This document shows positions 8,759 through 18,364 of a stretch of 64,000 bases of DNA, one piece after another (the stretch's first letter is position 1; every line of letters starts with the position of its first letter). This stretch comes from an uncultured Sphingobacteriales bacterium. Lineage in GTDB: Bacteria; Bacteroidota; Bacteroidia; Chitinophagales; Chitinophagaceae. The DNA lies in NCBI GenBank assembly GCA_937991535.1, contig CALKHN010000003.1, positions 62,001-126,000 on the forward strand. Direction: 5' to 3'. The notes below the pieces were generated by a model that saw only the letters and a program-made list of their open reading frames with translations, was not told where the DNA came from and did no database searches. Both the position numbers and the translations under genes were made by a program.

Positions 8759-10675
8759 ATGATTAACCGGATAGCTATCGTATTCTGCATCTGCCTGTTG
8801 TGCGGCGTATCTTTTGGACAGCAGTATGACCCGCAGAAGATCAGTAAAAAAGCGATTAATTTTTATAACCTTGGGCTCGACCAGGCGCAGAATGGTCATT
8901 ACAAAGAAGCCCTGCAATTTATAGATCGTGCACTTGGAGCAGATAAGCGGTTTGTGGATGCCTGGCTTACCAAAGCAGGCATTTACGGCGAAATGAAGGT
9001 GTATGACAGTTGTATCGCCGCTTACGAAACAGCCTTCGCCATGGATAGGCAATACACCGAAGATTATAAGCTGCCCTATGCTATTAACCTGGCAGGAGCG
9101 GGGCGGTTTGAGCCTGCACTGAATGCGGTGAATGCGTTTCTTGCCAATCCCGCTCTTAATGAGCCCAGCCGTAAAGCAGGTGAGTACCGTAAACGTTCTT
9201 TTGAGTTTGCAGTGCAATACGACAAGGATCATCCCACTAAAAATTATGTTTTTGCTCCCAGGAATGCCGGGGACAGTATAAATAGTGCAGATCTTGAATA
9301 TTACCCTTCGGTAACGATTGATGATAAAATATTGGTGTTTACCCGGCGCGTGATGGGGCATAATGAGGACTTTTTTGTGAGCGATCGCAACGATAGTCTG
9401 TGGTCGAAAGCAAAGGGGATTGATGGCGACATTAACAGTAATTTCAATGAAGGCGCGCAAAATATTTCCCAGGACGGTGAATGGCTGGTATTTACCGGCT
9501 GCAATTTCCCGGAAGGAATGGGAAGTTGCGATTTGTTTTTTTCGTCGCTTACCAAAAAAGGGTGGAGCACACCCGAAAACCTGGGAGAACCTGTAAACAG
9601 TGAATTCTGGGAATCTTCACCCTGTCTTTCGCCTGATAAGCGGGAATTGTATTTTTCGAGCAACAGACCCGGCGGATATGGCGGCAAAGATATTTACGTT
9701 TCAAAACGCATGCCCAACGGGCGCTGGGGCAGACCTGAAAACCTGGGACCACAAATAAATACGGCTGGCGATGAAAGTTGCCCGTTTATTCATGCGGATA
9801 ATCAAACCATGTATTTTACCTCTAACGGGTTAACCGGATATGGTGGCGATGATTTGTTCCTTGCCCGAAAGCAAAGTGATGGTACCTGGGATAAAATTGA
9901 GAATTTAGGTTATCCCATCAATACCACCGAGAATGAAGGCAGCCTGGTAGTGACAGCGGACGGTAAAACTGCATATTATGCCAGTGACAGACCGGACACA
10001 CGCGGCGGACTTGATATCTATACTTTTGAAATGCGTGAAGACATAAGGCCCAATAAAACATTATGGGTGCAGGGAAAGGTATTTGACAGCACAACCAGGG
10101 AGGGATTACCTTCTGCAGTGGAATTAATTGATATTACTTCAGGCCAAACCCTTGTAAAAGTACAAACCAATGAAAGCGGCCATTATCTTATTACACTGCC
10201 ACTGGGCAAAGATTATGCATTTAACGTAAACCGGAAAGGATACTTATTTTACTCAGGGAATTTTCCGTTCAGCCAAAAAGCGCCCGATTCTACCTATACC
10301 ATTGATATTGGACTGCAGCCTATAGAAGCGAATGCATCTGTAATTCTCAACAATATATTTTTCGATGTTAGCCGGTTTGAATTAAAACAGCAATCCATAG
10401 CCGAACTGAACCGCGTAGTGGAATTGCTTAACGATAATCCCGGTATTAAGATATTGATCAGCGGGCATACCGATAATACAGGTAAGGCAGCCGATAACCT
10501 GAAACTATCCGACAACCGGGCAAAAGCAGTAGTAGATTATCTTATTGCCAGAGGTATTGAAGCTGTACGCTTGCAATACAAAGGTTTTGGCGCCAGCCGG
10601 CCTGTAGCCGATAATGCTACGGAAGAAGGAAGGGCCGGGAACAGGCGCACGGAACTGACTATCTTGTCAAAATAG
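8759..10675 (+). CDS. PorE-like OmpA-family protein (TPR, beta-propeller, CNA-B-like, OmpA)
   Basis: 638 residues. Signal peptide MINRIAIVFCICLLCGVSFG, then two to three TPR repeats (about 25-160), a PD40/WD40-like propeller (about 175-430) with repeated blades such as ELYFSSNRPGGYGGKDIYVS and TAYYASDRPDTRGGLDIYT, a carboxypeptidase-regulatory-like domain (about 440-510) and a C-terminal OmpA peptidoglycan-binding domain (ILISGHTDNTGKAADNLKLSDNRA). This order is that of PorE of the type IX secretion system, a peptidoglycan-anchored periplasmic protein. Bacteroidota carry many paralogues with this architecture and no other T9SS gene is nearby, so a general role in linking outer membrane to peptidoglycan is as likely. 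Confidence 0.85.
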   Translation: MINRIAIVFCICLLCGVSFGQQYDPQKISKKAINFYNLGLDQAQNGHYKEALQFIDRALGADKRFVDAWLTKAGIYGEMKVYDSCIAAYETAFAMDRQYTEDYKLPYAINLAGAGRFEPALNAVNAFLANPALNEPSRKAGEYRKRSFEFAVQYDKDHPTKNYVFAPRNAGDSINSADLEYYPSVTIDDKILVFTRRVMGHNEDFFVSDRNDSLWSKAKGIDGDINSNFNEGAQNISQDGEWLVFTGCNFPEGMGSCDLFFSSLTKKGWSTPENLGEPVNSEFWESSPCLSPDKRELYFSSNRPGGYGGKDIYVSKRMPNGRWGRPENLGPQINTAGDESCPFIHADNQTMYFTSNGLTGYGGDDLFLARKQSDGTWDKIENLGYPINTTENEGSLVVTADGKTAYYASDRPDTRGGLDIYTFEMREDIRPNKTLWVQGKVFDSTTREGLPSAVELIDITSGQTLVKVQTNESGHYLITLPLGKDYAFNVNRKGYLFYSGNFPFSQKAPDSTYTIDIGLQPIEANASVILNNIFFDVSRFELKQQSIAELNRVVELLNDNPGIKILISGHTDNTGKAADNLKLSDNRAKAVVDYLIARGIEAVRLQYKGFGASRPVADNATEEGRAGNRRTELTILSK

Positions 10676-10777
10676 GATTTTGATAAGCATGCTCACTTTT
10701 TTACCACAGTGTTTTCTTTTCAGATTAAAACAGGAATTAAGAAACAATCCCGTTGTTGTTATATTGCATCCTGCAAT

Positions 10778-12313
10778 ATGCATATTAAAAAGAACAATAG
10801 CGATAATCCTTCCAATGCCGAAATTATTTATCACGTATTTCAGCGCAGCTTTTTCGATAGCGATGATGACAGGCACGGCGACCTGAACGGGTTGAGGCAA
10901 AAGCTGGATTATTTGCAGTGCCTGGGTATTACTTCCATTTTGCTTACACCGCTGTACAAATCTGCCTATTATCACAATTATTTCGCGGATGATTTTGAAT
11001 CCATTGACCCGGCATACGGAACGGCTGACTCATATTTTTCATTGGTAAGGGAAATACATCAGCGGGGAATGAAAATATACATGGATATGGAGATCCAGTA
11101 TATAACAGAAGACCATGCATGGTATAAAGATGCTTACGAAAATCCGTCGTCTCCATTTAGTGAATATTTGTTGTATAAAGATGAAGAAAACAAAATACCG
11201 GAAACCATAATATTTGATATTAATGGCCTGCATGGATATGATGCTGTTTACCGAAACATTACCACGGTTAACCTGCACAATAAAAAAGTGCAGGAGTATA
11301 TGTACAAATTGTTCAGTTACTGGGCTAATCCCGGAAACGCTGCAGAGGGTGTTGACGGCTTTCGGCTGGATCATATGATGGATACGTTAGACAACAAGAA
11401 ACGGCTCGGCAATTTGTTTGAAGCATTCTGGAAGCCATTGATCAATGAATTAAAACAGGCGCATCCGGGGCTTATTTTTATAGCCGAACAAACCGATTGG
11501 AATTCTTTTGGTGAGGATTATATACAAATGAGTGGTGTAGACCGGGTATTCGCTTTTCCGCTCAGGGAGGCCATGCTGGGATTTGAAAAAGAAAAAATAG
11601 CGCAAACAGCCGATGCAACCTTCAATATTATTCCCGGGCCCAACCAGAACATCGTATTTATTGAAAATCATGATACACAACGTTTTGCTACGCATGTGCT
11701 GAGCGACCGCCATAAATTGCGCACAGGTGCTGCCTTAAACCTTTTGCTGAGAGGAACACCGGCTATTTATTACGGGCAGGAACTGGGTATGAAAGGGGAA
11801 GGAGGATTTGGAAAATATGGCTTATCCGATGGAAATGACATTCCACGGCGCGAAGCATTTAAATGGTATAAAGATATTTCCCGGCAGGGGATGGCATTGT
11901 GGTATAAAGATAGCGGACCCTGGTGGCAAGACAGTAACCTGATACAGGATGATGGCATTTCACTGGAAGAACAAAAAAATGACGGGTATTCCTTGTGGAA
12001 CTGTTATAAACAATTGATTGCGTTAAGAAAGTCGAATTCAGCTATTGCGCATGGGAAATACGAAACGCTTCAAAACAATTCGGTGAATGTATATTCCTTT
12101 TTACGGCACAATGAAGAGCAGGTTGTTATTGTAGCCATCAATTTAGCAGGCAATGCTGAAGCAGTTCATATTCATGCCGGTGCTGATCAGGTTTCATTTG
12201 CAGATAAACGCCTGCAACATTTATTTGGCGAAGCTGCAGCCCTTTTGAAAAGTGAGCATATAGAGATGACCGTTTTGCCTTACGGGATTGAAGTTTGGGA
12301 ATTAATTAACTGA
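10778..12313 (+). CDS. GH13-family alpha-amylase-like protein
   Basis: About 511 residues from ATG 10778; the frame is open back to an ATG at 10709, but those 23 residues do not resemble family N-termini. No signal peptide, so cytoplasmic. TIM-barrel signatures: start IIYHVFQRSFFDSDDDRHGD, region II GVDGFRLDH (nucleophile Asp198), region III FIAEQ (acid/base Glu237), region IV FIENHDTQR (Asp299). Region I is unusual: DMEIQY where most relatives have D-x-V-x-N-H, so the conserved substrate-binding His is Tyr. A beta-domain ends the protein. It may act on malto-oligosaccharides or sucrose/trehalose-type substrates; not resolvable. Followed by a hairpin with a T run (12420-12463). Confidence 0.85.
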   Translation: MHIKKNNSDNPSNAEIIYHVFQRSFFDSDDDRHGDLNGLRQKLDYLQCLGITSILLTPLYKSAYYHNYFADDFESIDPAYGTADSYFSLVREIHQRGMKIYMDMEIQYITEDHAWYKDAYENPSSPFSEYLLYKDEENKIPETIIFDINGLHGYDAVYRNITTVNLHNKKVQEYMYKLFSYWANPGNAAEGVDGFRLDHMMDTLDNKKRLGNLFEAFWKPLINELKQAHPGLIFIAEQTDWNSFGEDYIQMSGVDRVFAFPLREAMLGFEKEKIAQTADATFNIIPGPNQNIVFIENHDTQRFATHVLSDRHKLRTGAALNLLLRGTPAIYYGQELGMKGEGGFGKYGLSDGNDIPRREAFKWYKDISRQGMALWYKDSGPWWQDSNLIQDDGISLEEQKNDGYSLWNCYKQLIALRKSNSAIAHGKYETLQNNSVNVYSFLRHNEEQVVIVAINLAGNAEAVHIHAGADQVSFADKRLQHLFGEAAALLKSEHIEMTVLPYGIEVWELIN

Positions 12314-12419
12314 TGCAAAGTTTTGCAGGAAGGGAGGAAAGTAATGATGTAACTTTTGTGCTGTTAAGTATTCAGCCTTATTTCATTACTGTTCCTCATT
12401 CGCTTCGTTCTTCGTATCT

Positions 12420-12463
12420 CCCTCTCCACTTTGTGGTGAGGGCCGGGATGAGGTATTTTTTTT
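12420..12463 (+). terminator. Putative intrinsic terminator after the GH13 gene
   Basis: CCCTC-T-CCAC pairs with GTGG-T-GAGGG around a TTT loop (12420-12442), and an outer CTCAT (about 12394) can pair with ATGAG near 12452. Eight T residues follow at 12455-12463. Confidence 0.5.
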
Positions 12464-12540
12464 GATTTAAAAATTTATTGGGAACTTGTTTCTTCAATAC
12501 AGGTTGTTGCATCCCCGGATATTTAAACAAACGTTATTAT

Positions 12541-13944
12541 ATGAAAATAGCATTTCACGGCGCCGCCCGTACCGTAACAGGTTCCAAGCATTTGATTACT
12601 CTGAAAAACGGTAAAAAAATATTATTAGATTGCGGACTGTTCCAGGGATTGGGAAAAGAAACAGATGTATTGAACAGGGATTGGGGGTTTAATCCGCCGG
12701 AAGTGGATTACCTGGTATTGTCGCATGCGCATATAGATCACAGCGGGTTAATACCCAAATTAGTGAAAGATGGTTTCGGAGGAAAAATTTTCTGCACACC
12801 CGCCACCCGGGAGTTAACGGAGGTATTGCTTGAAGATTCGGCAGGTATACAGGAAGATGAGGTAAAGTATATCAATAAGCGAAGGGCCGCAGCCGGACAG
12901 CGGTATTTGCAACCGCTCTATACTACGGAAGATGCAAAAAAAGCCAGTGGTTTTTTCAGAACAGTAGATTATGGTAATTGGTTTACGATCGCGGAAGGAA
13001 TCGAATTATTGTATACCGATACAGGACATATTATTGGCAGTGCCGCAGTGCATTTGAAAATAACAGAGAATGATAAAATCACCCGCATTAGTTTTAGTGG
13101 TGATGTAGGCCGGTACAGGGATGTTATTTTGCGTTCGCCCCAGGCTTTTCCGCAGGCAGATTATATTTTATTGGAATCAACCTACGGAAATAGCCTGCAC
13201 GACCAGCATACCACTACACCCGACCAGATACTACAATGGATTGAAAAGGCATGTATACAGAAAAAAGGTAAGCTGGTAGTGCCCGCTTTTAGTGTTGGGC
13301 GAACACAGGAAATTTTATTTGCACTTAACCAACTGGAATTAGAAAGAAGACTGCCCGACCTTGATTATTTCGTGGATAGTCCGCTTAGTGTAAAATCAAC
13401 AGAGATCATAAAAAAATATCCTCAATATTTTAATAATACCATTCAGAGGATACTGCAATCCGACGAGGACCCGTTTGGATTTAAAGGGTTGAAGTTTGTT
13501 AAATCGGTTGATGAATCGAAGTTGCTCAATTTCCGCAATGAGCCCTGCGTAATTATTTCTGCCAGCGGCATGGCTGAAGGTGGCAGGGTAAAGCATCATA
13601 TCAGCAATACCATCGAAAACAGCCGGAATACTATTCTGTTCACAGGATATTGCGAACCCCGTTCCCTGGGGGGCAGACTGTTAGCTGGCGCAAAAGAAGT
13701 TACTATTTTCGGGGTTTATCACCAGGTGAATGCCGAAATTGGTTCTATACGTAGTATGAGCGCCCATGGCGATTATGAAGATCTGAGCCAGTTTCTTGCC
13801 TGCCAGAATCCCCGGGAAGTAAAAACTTTGTTTCTTGTTCATGGCGAATACGATGTACAGCAGGATTTCAAGAGCCGGTTGCTAAAAAAAGATTTCTTGG
13901 ATGTGCAAATACCCGAAAAGCATTACGAAATTGGACTGGCATAG
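12541..13944 (+). CDS. Beta-CASP metallo-beta-lactamase-fold RNA hydrolase
   Basis: 467 residues from ATG 12541 (MKIAFHGAARTVTGS, the usual family N-terminus; the open frame extends to 12478 without a sensible start). Zn-binding signature SHAHIDHSG (His62, His64, Asp66, His67), DTGHIIGSA, SGDVG, and beta-CASP motifs ESTYGN, PAFSVGRTQE, SASGMAEGGRV and the final SAHGDYEDL/LVHGE. Length and motifs match YsgA/TTHA0252-type RNA-processing exonuclease/endonuclease related to CPSF. Likely cytoplasmic RNA metabolism. Confidence 0.92.
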   Translation: MKIAFHGAARTVTGSKHLITLKNGKKILLDCGLFQGLGKETDVLNRDWGFNPPEVDYLVLSHAHIDHSGLIPKLVKDGFGGKIFCTPATRELTEVLLEDSAGIQEDEVKYINKRRAAAGQRYLQPLYTTEDAKKASGFFRTVDYGNWFTIAEGIELLYTDTGHIIGSAAVHLKITENDKITRISFSGDVGRYRDVILRSPQAFPQADYILLESTYGNSLHDQHTTTPDQILQWIEKACIQKKGKLVVPAFSVGRTQEILFALNQLELERRLPDLDYFVDSPLSVKSTEIIKKYPQYFNNTIQRILQSDEDPFGFKGLKFVKSVDESKLLNFRNEPCVIISASGMAEGGRVKHHISNTIENSRNTILFTGYCEPRSLGGRLLAGAKEVTIFGVYHQVNAEIGSIRSMSAHGDYEDLSQFLACQNPREVKTLFLVHGEYDVQQDFKSRLLKKDFLDVQIPEKHYEIGLA

Positions 13945-13951
13945 TGAGAGC

Positions 13952-14000
13952 GTTTATGGTTTATGGTTAACTGTAAACGGCAAACTATAAACCATAAACT
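13952..14000. repeat. Palindromic heptamer tract (TATAAAC family)
   Basis: Seven 7-bp units: GTTTATG, GTTTATG, GTTAACT, GTAAACG, GCAAACT, ATAAACC, ATAAACT. The first 13 bp (13952-13964) are the exact reverse complement of 13987-13999, so the tract folds into a hairpin. It starts 8 bp after the preceding stop codon and may end that transcript. Confidence 0.8.
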
Positions 14001-14054
14001 TTTCCAACCTTCTGTTAACAGTACCAAATTTCTTTCCCTCTTTCTTAGTTTTCT

Positions 14055-14062
14055 TACCTTTG
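14055..14062 (+). promoter_or_regulatory. Candidate -7 box for secA
   Basis: TACCTTTG matches TAnnTTTG exactly. Predicted start near 14069 would leave a leader of about 93 nt before secA. No clear -33 element. Confidence 0.5.
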
Positions 14063-14161
14063 TGCCCTTTCTGACATTATGACTGTCCATAAAATCAGCA
14101 TTATATTTGTCGGAAAAAAGAACAATCAGGTTAAAACACATCTTATTAATACATTCTCAAT

Positions 14162-17100
14162 ATGTTGCAATTTATCTCTAAGATATTTGGGGGAAACAAA
14201 TCGGAAAAAGATATTAAGAATATTTCGCATTATGTGGAAGAGATCAATACGTATTTTGCTTCTTATGCATCACTTTCAAATGATGAGCTAAGAAACAAAA
14301 CCACTGAATTCAAATCCCGCATTAAACAACATGTTTCAACTGTTGATAACGAAATAGCAGAGCTTAAAAAAAAGGCAGAAGACCTGGCATTCACCGAAAT
14401 AATGCAAAAGGATGAGATATACCAGCAGATAGATAAACTGGCCAAGCAGCGCAATGAAAAGCTTGAAGAGGTACTTAATGAAATTCTGCCGGAAGCATTC
14501 GCTGTTATGAAAGAAACGGCGCGTCGTTTTGCAAACAATACAGAACTCGTTGCAACTGCTACGGAACTCGACAGGGAGTTGAGTGTTAAAAAGCAGCATA
14601 TCACTATTGAAGGTGATAAAGTAAAGTATAAGAATAGCTGGATGGCAGGTGGCAATCTTGTTACCTGGAATATGGTGCATTATGATGTGCAGTTGCTTGG
14701 TGGTGTGGTATTGCACCAGGGAAAAATTGCCGAAATGGCTACAGGTGAAGGTAAAACGCTGGTATCAACATTGCCGGCCTATTTGAATGCCCTGGCAGAT
14801 CAGGGGGTGCATATTGTTACAGTAAATGATTATCTCGCCAAACGTGACTCGGAATGGAATGGCACTTTATATGAATTTCTGGGCTTAACGGTAGATTGTA
14901 TTGACAGGCATTATCCCAATAGTGCTGAAAGACGCAAAGCATACCAGGCCAGTATAACTTATGGAACCAACAACGAATTTGGTTTCGATTACCTGCGCGA
15001 TAATATGGTGCACAATCCTGATGAAATGGTGCAGCGCAAACATCATTACGGCATGGTGGATGAAGTGGATAGCGTATTGATTGATGATGCCCGTACGCCG
15101 CTGATCATTTCGGGCCCCATATCAAAAGGGGGGGATGATCAGCAATACATTCAGTTGAAACCCCGGGTGCACCAGTTGGTGGAAGCACAAAAACAGGTGG
15201 TGAACAAGGCGTTGATCGAAGCCAAAAAATTGATAGCGGAAGGTAAAGATGATGTTCGTGAAGGAGGGCTTGCATTGTTGCGTTCCTTCCGTGGGTTACC
15301 CAAGAATACGGCAATCATTAAATACCTCAGTGAACCCGGTATTCGTGTAAAATTGCAGAAGGTAGAAAACTTTTACATGGCCGACCAGGGAAAGCACATG
15401 CATATTGTAGATGAGGAATTATTCTTTCACATTGACGAAAAAAACAACCAGGTAGAACTTACTGATAAAGGACTGCAATACATTACAAAAGGGGGAGAAG
15501 ATCCCAACTTTTTTGTACTCCCGGATCTCAGCATTCAGTTATCTGATATAGAAAAGAGTGATGGTACTCCGGAAGACAAGTTGCGCAGGAAGGAGGAAGT
15601 GCTAAGTGAGTATGCGCAAAAAGCAGATCGTATACATACGGTGCAGCAGTTGCTGAAAGCATATACTTTATTTGAAAATGATGTAGAATATATTGTTGTA
15701 GAAGGGCAGGTGAAAATTGTGGATGAACAAACCGGCCGTATTATGGAAGGCCGCAGGTACAGCGATGGTTTGCACCAGGCTATAGAAGCTAAAGAAAACG
15801 TGAAGGTGGAGGCTGCTACACAAACCTATGCCACTGTTACTTTGCAGAATTTCTTCCGTATGTACCATAAACTATCGGGTATGACGGGTACTGCCGAAAC
15901 GGAAGCAGGTGAGTTCTGGAGTATTTATAAATTAGATGTGGTTTCTGTTCCTACCAATATTCCGGTTAAACGTAAAGATGAGCAGGACCTGGTATATAAA
16001 ACCAAACGCGAAAAATATAAAGCGGTAATTGAAGAGATTGACAAATTAAGAAGTAGCGGACGCCCTTGCCTGGTGGGTACTACTTCTGTTGAAGTAAGTG
16101 AATTACTGAGCAAAATGCTGCACGCAAGAAAAATACCCCACAATGTATTGAATGCAAAACAACACGCCCGTGAAGCCCAGGTGGTATTGGAAGCAGGTTT
16201 AAGCGGAGCCGTTACTATTGCCACCAATATGGCAGGCCGCGGTACGGATATAAAATTAGGCGCCGGGGTTAAGGAAGCGGGGGGACTTGCTATTATTGGT
16301 ACGGAAAGGCATGAGTCGCGCCGTGTAGACAGGCAGTTACGCGGTCGTGCCGGACGTCAGGGTGATCCCGGAACTTCACAATTTTACGTATCGCTCGAAG
16401 ACGACCTGATGCGTATGTTTGGCAGTGAACGTATTGCTTCCCTGATGGACAGGATGGGGTATAAAGAAGGTGAGGTGATTCAACACAGTATGATCACCAA
16501 AAGCATTGAGAGAGCGCAGAAGAAGGTAGAAGAAAATAATTTCGGTATCCGTAAACGCCTGCTTGAATATGATGATGTGATGAACAAGCAACGTAATGTG
16601 GTATATACGAAACGCGAACATGCATTGTTTGGCGACCGGCTGGCGCTTGATCTGGATAATGCGTTTTATAATGTTTCGGAGGGGCTGATAAACTCTTTCC
16701 GCGAGCAGGAAGATTATGAAGGTTTTAAACTGGCTGCCATTATTCATTTTGGTATTGATACTACCATTTCGCACGATGAGTTTATGAAGGGAGATATTAA
16801 CAAGATAGCGGATCATTTGTATAGTGAAGCATCTGCTCATTACCAGGAGCGTAAGGAAAACCTGACGAAGCAGTCAATGCCCGTATTTCAGAATATTAAA
16901 CTTATGCAGGGTAATCATATCGAAAATGTAGTGGTGCCTTTTTCGGATGGCAAAAAAGGAATTCAGGTACTGGCAAACATGAAAAAAACCTTGGAATCGA
17001 AAGGAACGGAATTGGCAAACGCCCTGGAAAGAACCATCACACTTGCCGTTATTGATGACGCCTGGAAAGAACACCTCAGGGCAATGGATGATCTGAAGCA

Positions 17101-17488
17101 TAGTGTACAAACAGCGGTTTACGAACAAAAAGATCCTTTGGTTATATATAAGACCTCTGCGTTTGAAATGTTCCGTAACATGGACGGAGATGTGAACAGG
17201 GATATTGTGTCTTTCCTTAGCCATTCTGCTATTCCTGTTGAACAAAATGCGGGACAAATAAGAGAAGGCAAAGAGCAAAAAACCGACATGAGCAAGATGA
17301 GGGCCAACAAGGACGAGATTGACGCCCGTGGCGACGATTACGCGGCAAATGAAAATGATTATTTTGATCCTTCCGGTACAACCATAAAACAGGAACCGGT
17401 TAAAGTTGGGCCCAAGATCGGCCGAAATGATCCCTGCCCCTGCGGAAGCGGTAAAAAATACAAACAGTGCCATGGAAAGGAAGCGTAA
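14162..17488 (+). CDS. secA: Protein translocase ATPase SecA
   Basis: Motor of the Sec secretion pathway. 1108 residues, the long form found in Bacteroidota (E. coli SecA is 901); part of the extra length is a charged segment at about 45-150. Walker A MATGEGKT (about 192-199), DEAD-type Walker B and SecA signature in MVDEVDSVLIDDARTPL (about 298-314), second RecA domain with TNMAGRGTDIKLG and RRVDRQLRGRAGRQGDPG, helical scaffold, and a C-terminal zinc motif CPCGSGKKYKQCHG that binds SecB or ribosomes in the family. The ATG at 14162 gives the expected start MLQFISKIFGGNKSEKD. No SecM-like leader gene is convincing. Confidence 0.97.
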   Translation: MLQFISKIFGGNKSEKDIKNISHYVEEINTYFASYASLSNDELRNKTTEFKSRIKQHVSTVDNEIAELKKKAEDLAFTEIMQKDEIYQQIDKLAKQRNEKLEEVLNEILPEAFAVMKETARRFANNTELVATATELDRELSVKKQHITIEGDKVKYKNSWMAGGNLVTWNMVHYDVQLLGGVVLHQGKIAEMATGEGKTLVSTLPAYLNALADQGVHIVTVNDYLAKRDSEWNGTLYEFLGLTVDCIDRHYPNSAERRKAYQASITYGTNNEFGFDYLRDNMVHNPDEMVQRKHHYGMVDEVDSVLIDDARTPLIISGPISKGGDDQQYIQLKPRVHQLVEAQKQVVNKALIEAKKLIAEGKDDVREGGLALLRSFRGLPKNTAIIKYLSEPGIRVKLQKVENFYMADQGKHMHIVDEELFFHIDEKNNQVELTDKGLQYITKGGEDPNFFVLPDLSIQLSDIEKSDGTPEDKLRRKEEVLSEYAQKADRIHTVQQLLKAYTLFENDVEYIVVEGQVKIVDEQTGRIMEGRRYSDGLHQAIEAKENVKVEAATQTYATVTLQNFFRMYHKLSGMTGTAETEAGEFWSIYKLDVVSVPTNIPVKRKDEQDLVYKTKREKYKAVIEEIDKLRSSGRPCLVGTTSVEVSELLSKMLHARKIPHNVLNAKQHAREAQVVLEAGLSGAVTIATNMAGRGTDIKLGAGVKEAGGLAIIGTERHESRRVDRQLRGRAGRQGDPGTSQFYVSLEDDLMRMFGSERIASLMDRMGYKEGEVIQHSMITKSIERAQKKVEENNFGIRKRLLEYDDVMNKQRNVVYTKREHALFGDRLALDLDNAFYNVSEGLINSFREQEDYEGFKLAAIIHFGIDTTISHDEFMKGDINKIADHLYSEASAHYQERKENLTKQSMPVFQNIKLMQGNHIENVVVPFSDGKKGIQVLANMKKTLESKGTELANALERTITLAVIDDAWKEHLRAMDDLKHSVQTAVYEQKDPLVIYKTSAFEMFRNMDGDVNRDIVSFLSHSAIPVEQNAGQIREGKEQKTDMSKMRANKDEIDARGDDYAANENDYFDPSGTTIKQEPVKVGPKIGRNDPCPCGSGKKYKQCHGKEA

Positions 17489-17491
17489 CAG

Positions 17492-17540
17492 GGAGTAAGG
17501 TATAAGGGTAGGGTATAAGGTATAGGCGTAAGGGTATAAC
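17492..17540. repeat. Heptamer tract (GGTATAA family)
   Basis: Seven units after the secA stop codon: GGAGTAA, GGTATAA, GGGTAG (6 bp), GGTATAA, GGTATAG, GCGTAAG, GGTATAA. One 6-bp unit shifts the phase by one base. Confidence 0.75.
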
Positions 17541-17558
17541 AAAAATGGAGCAGTGAGC

Positions 17559-17593
17559 TCACTATTCACTATTCACTTTCAAATCTCAAATTG
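17559..17593. repeat. Heptamer tract containing the deoC start codon
   Basis: Five units: TCACTAT, TCACTAT, TCACTTT, CAAATCT, CAAATTG. The last three bases, TTG 17591-17593, are the proposed deoC start codon. Confidence 0.75.
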
Positions 17594-18256
17594 GATATTG
17601 CCTCTTATATTGATCACACTTTTTTAAAACCGGATACAACGCTAACGGATGTTGAGCGGCTTTGCAGCGAAGCGCTTAAATATCATTTTGCCGCAGTATG
17701 TGTTCCTCCTTTGTACGTAAAGAACGCTGGAAAGTCACTTGCCGGGTCAACCGTAAAAACGGCAACTGTGATAGGATTTCCATTTGGATATTCGGCTATT
17801 GAAGCAAAGCTGGCAGAAGTAGTACTGGCCATAGTAGATGGCGCCGATGAACTGGATATGGTAGCTAATATTGCAGCTATAAAAAACGGCGACTGGCAGT
17901 TTATTGCCGGCGAAATCAATGCCATTCTCCCTGTTATCAGGAACAAAAACCGTGTGATAAAGGTTATTATAGAAACAGGGTTACTAACCACGGACGAGAT
18001 AGTTAAATGTTGTGAATTGTATGGCGCTGCAGGTGTTGATTTTTTAAAAACGTCTACAGGTTACTCCGCGAAAGGCGCCACCATTGAGGCTGTTCAGCTC
18101 ATGAAGCAACATCTTCCGCCTGGTATCCGGATAAAGGCATCGGGAGGGGTACGTAGTCTTGCATTTGTTCGCGAACTCCTTTCTGCCGGAGCAAATCGCA
18201 TCGGAAGCAGCAGCGGGATTGACATTGTGAAACAATCGGGCAATAACCTGGTATGA
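17591..18256 (+). CDS. deoC: Deoxyribose-phosphate aldolase
   Basis: Cleaves 2-deoxyribose 5-phosphate to glyceraldehyde 3-phosphate and acetaldehyde in nucleoside salvage. 221 residues, normal for the family. Schiff-base Lys153 in DFLKTSTGY, the second Lys182 in KASGGVR, and DGADELDMV (Asp87/Asp89 region). No ATG is available in frame near the expected N-terminus; TTG 17591 gives the typical beginning DIASYIDHTFLKPDTT, so I use it. The TTG lies inside a heptamer repeat tract. No other deo genes are adjacent. Confidence 0.93.
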   Translation: MDIASYIDHTFLKPDTTLTDVERLCSEALKYHFAAVCVPPLYVKNAGKSLAGSTVKTATVIGFPFGYSAIEAKLAEVVLAIVDGADELDMVANIAAIKNGDWQFIAGEINAILPVIRNKNRVIKVIIETGLLTTDEIVKCCELYGAAGVDFLKTSTGYSAKGATIEAVQLMKQHLPPGIRIKASGGVRSLAFVRELLSAGANRIGSSSGIDIVKQSGNNLV

Positions 18257-18364
18257 TTTTTATATTTAACAACATTAAATGCTAAAGTGTATTTCCGTGT
18301 TTTGGCGGGTATGTAAAAGAGTATGTACATTAGCGTTAGCATCAATATTTTTAAATAGCTCAGC

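Noticed and set aside
10709..10777. Longer N-terminus for the GH13 protein
   Set aside because: The 23 extra residues are not a signal peptide and do not resemble family N-termini.
14079..14291. Possible SecM-like leader peptide before secA
   Set aside because: The frame overlaps the secA start by 130 bp in another frame and shows no arrest-like or signal sequence.
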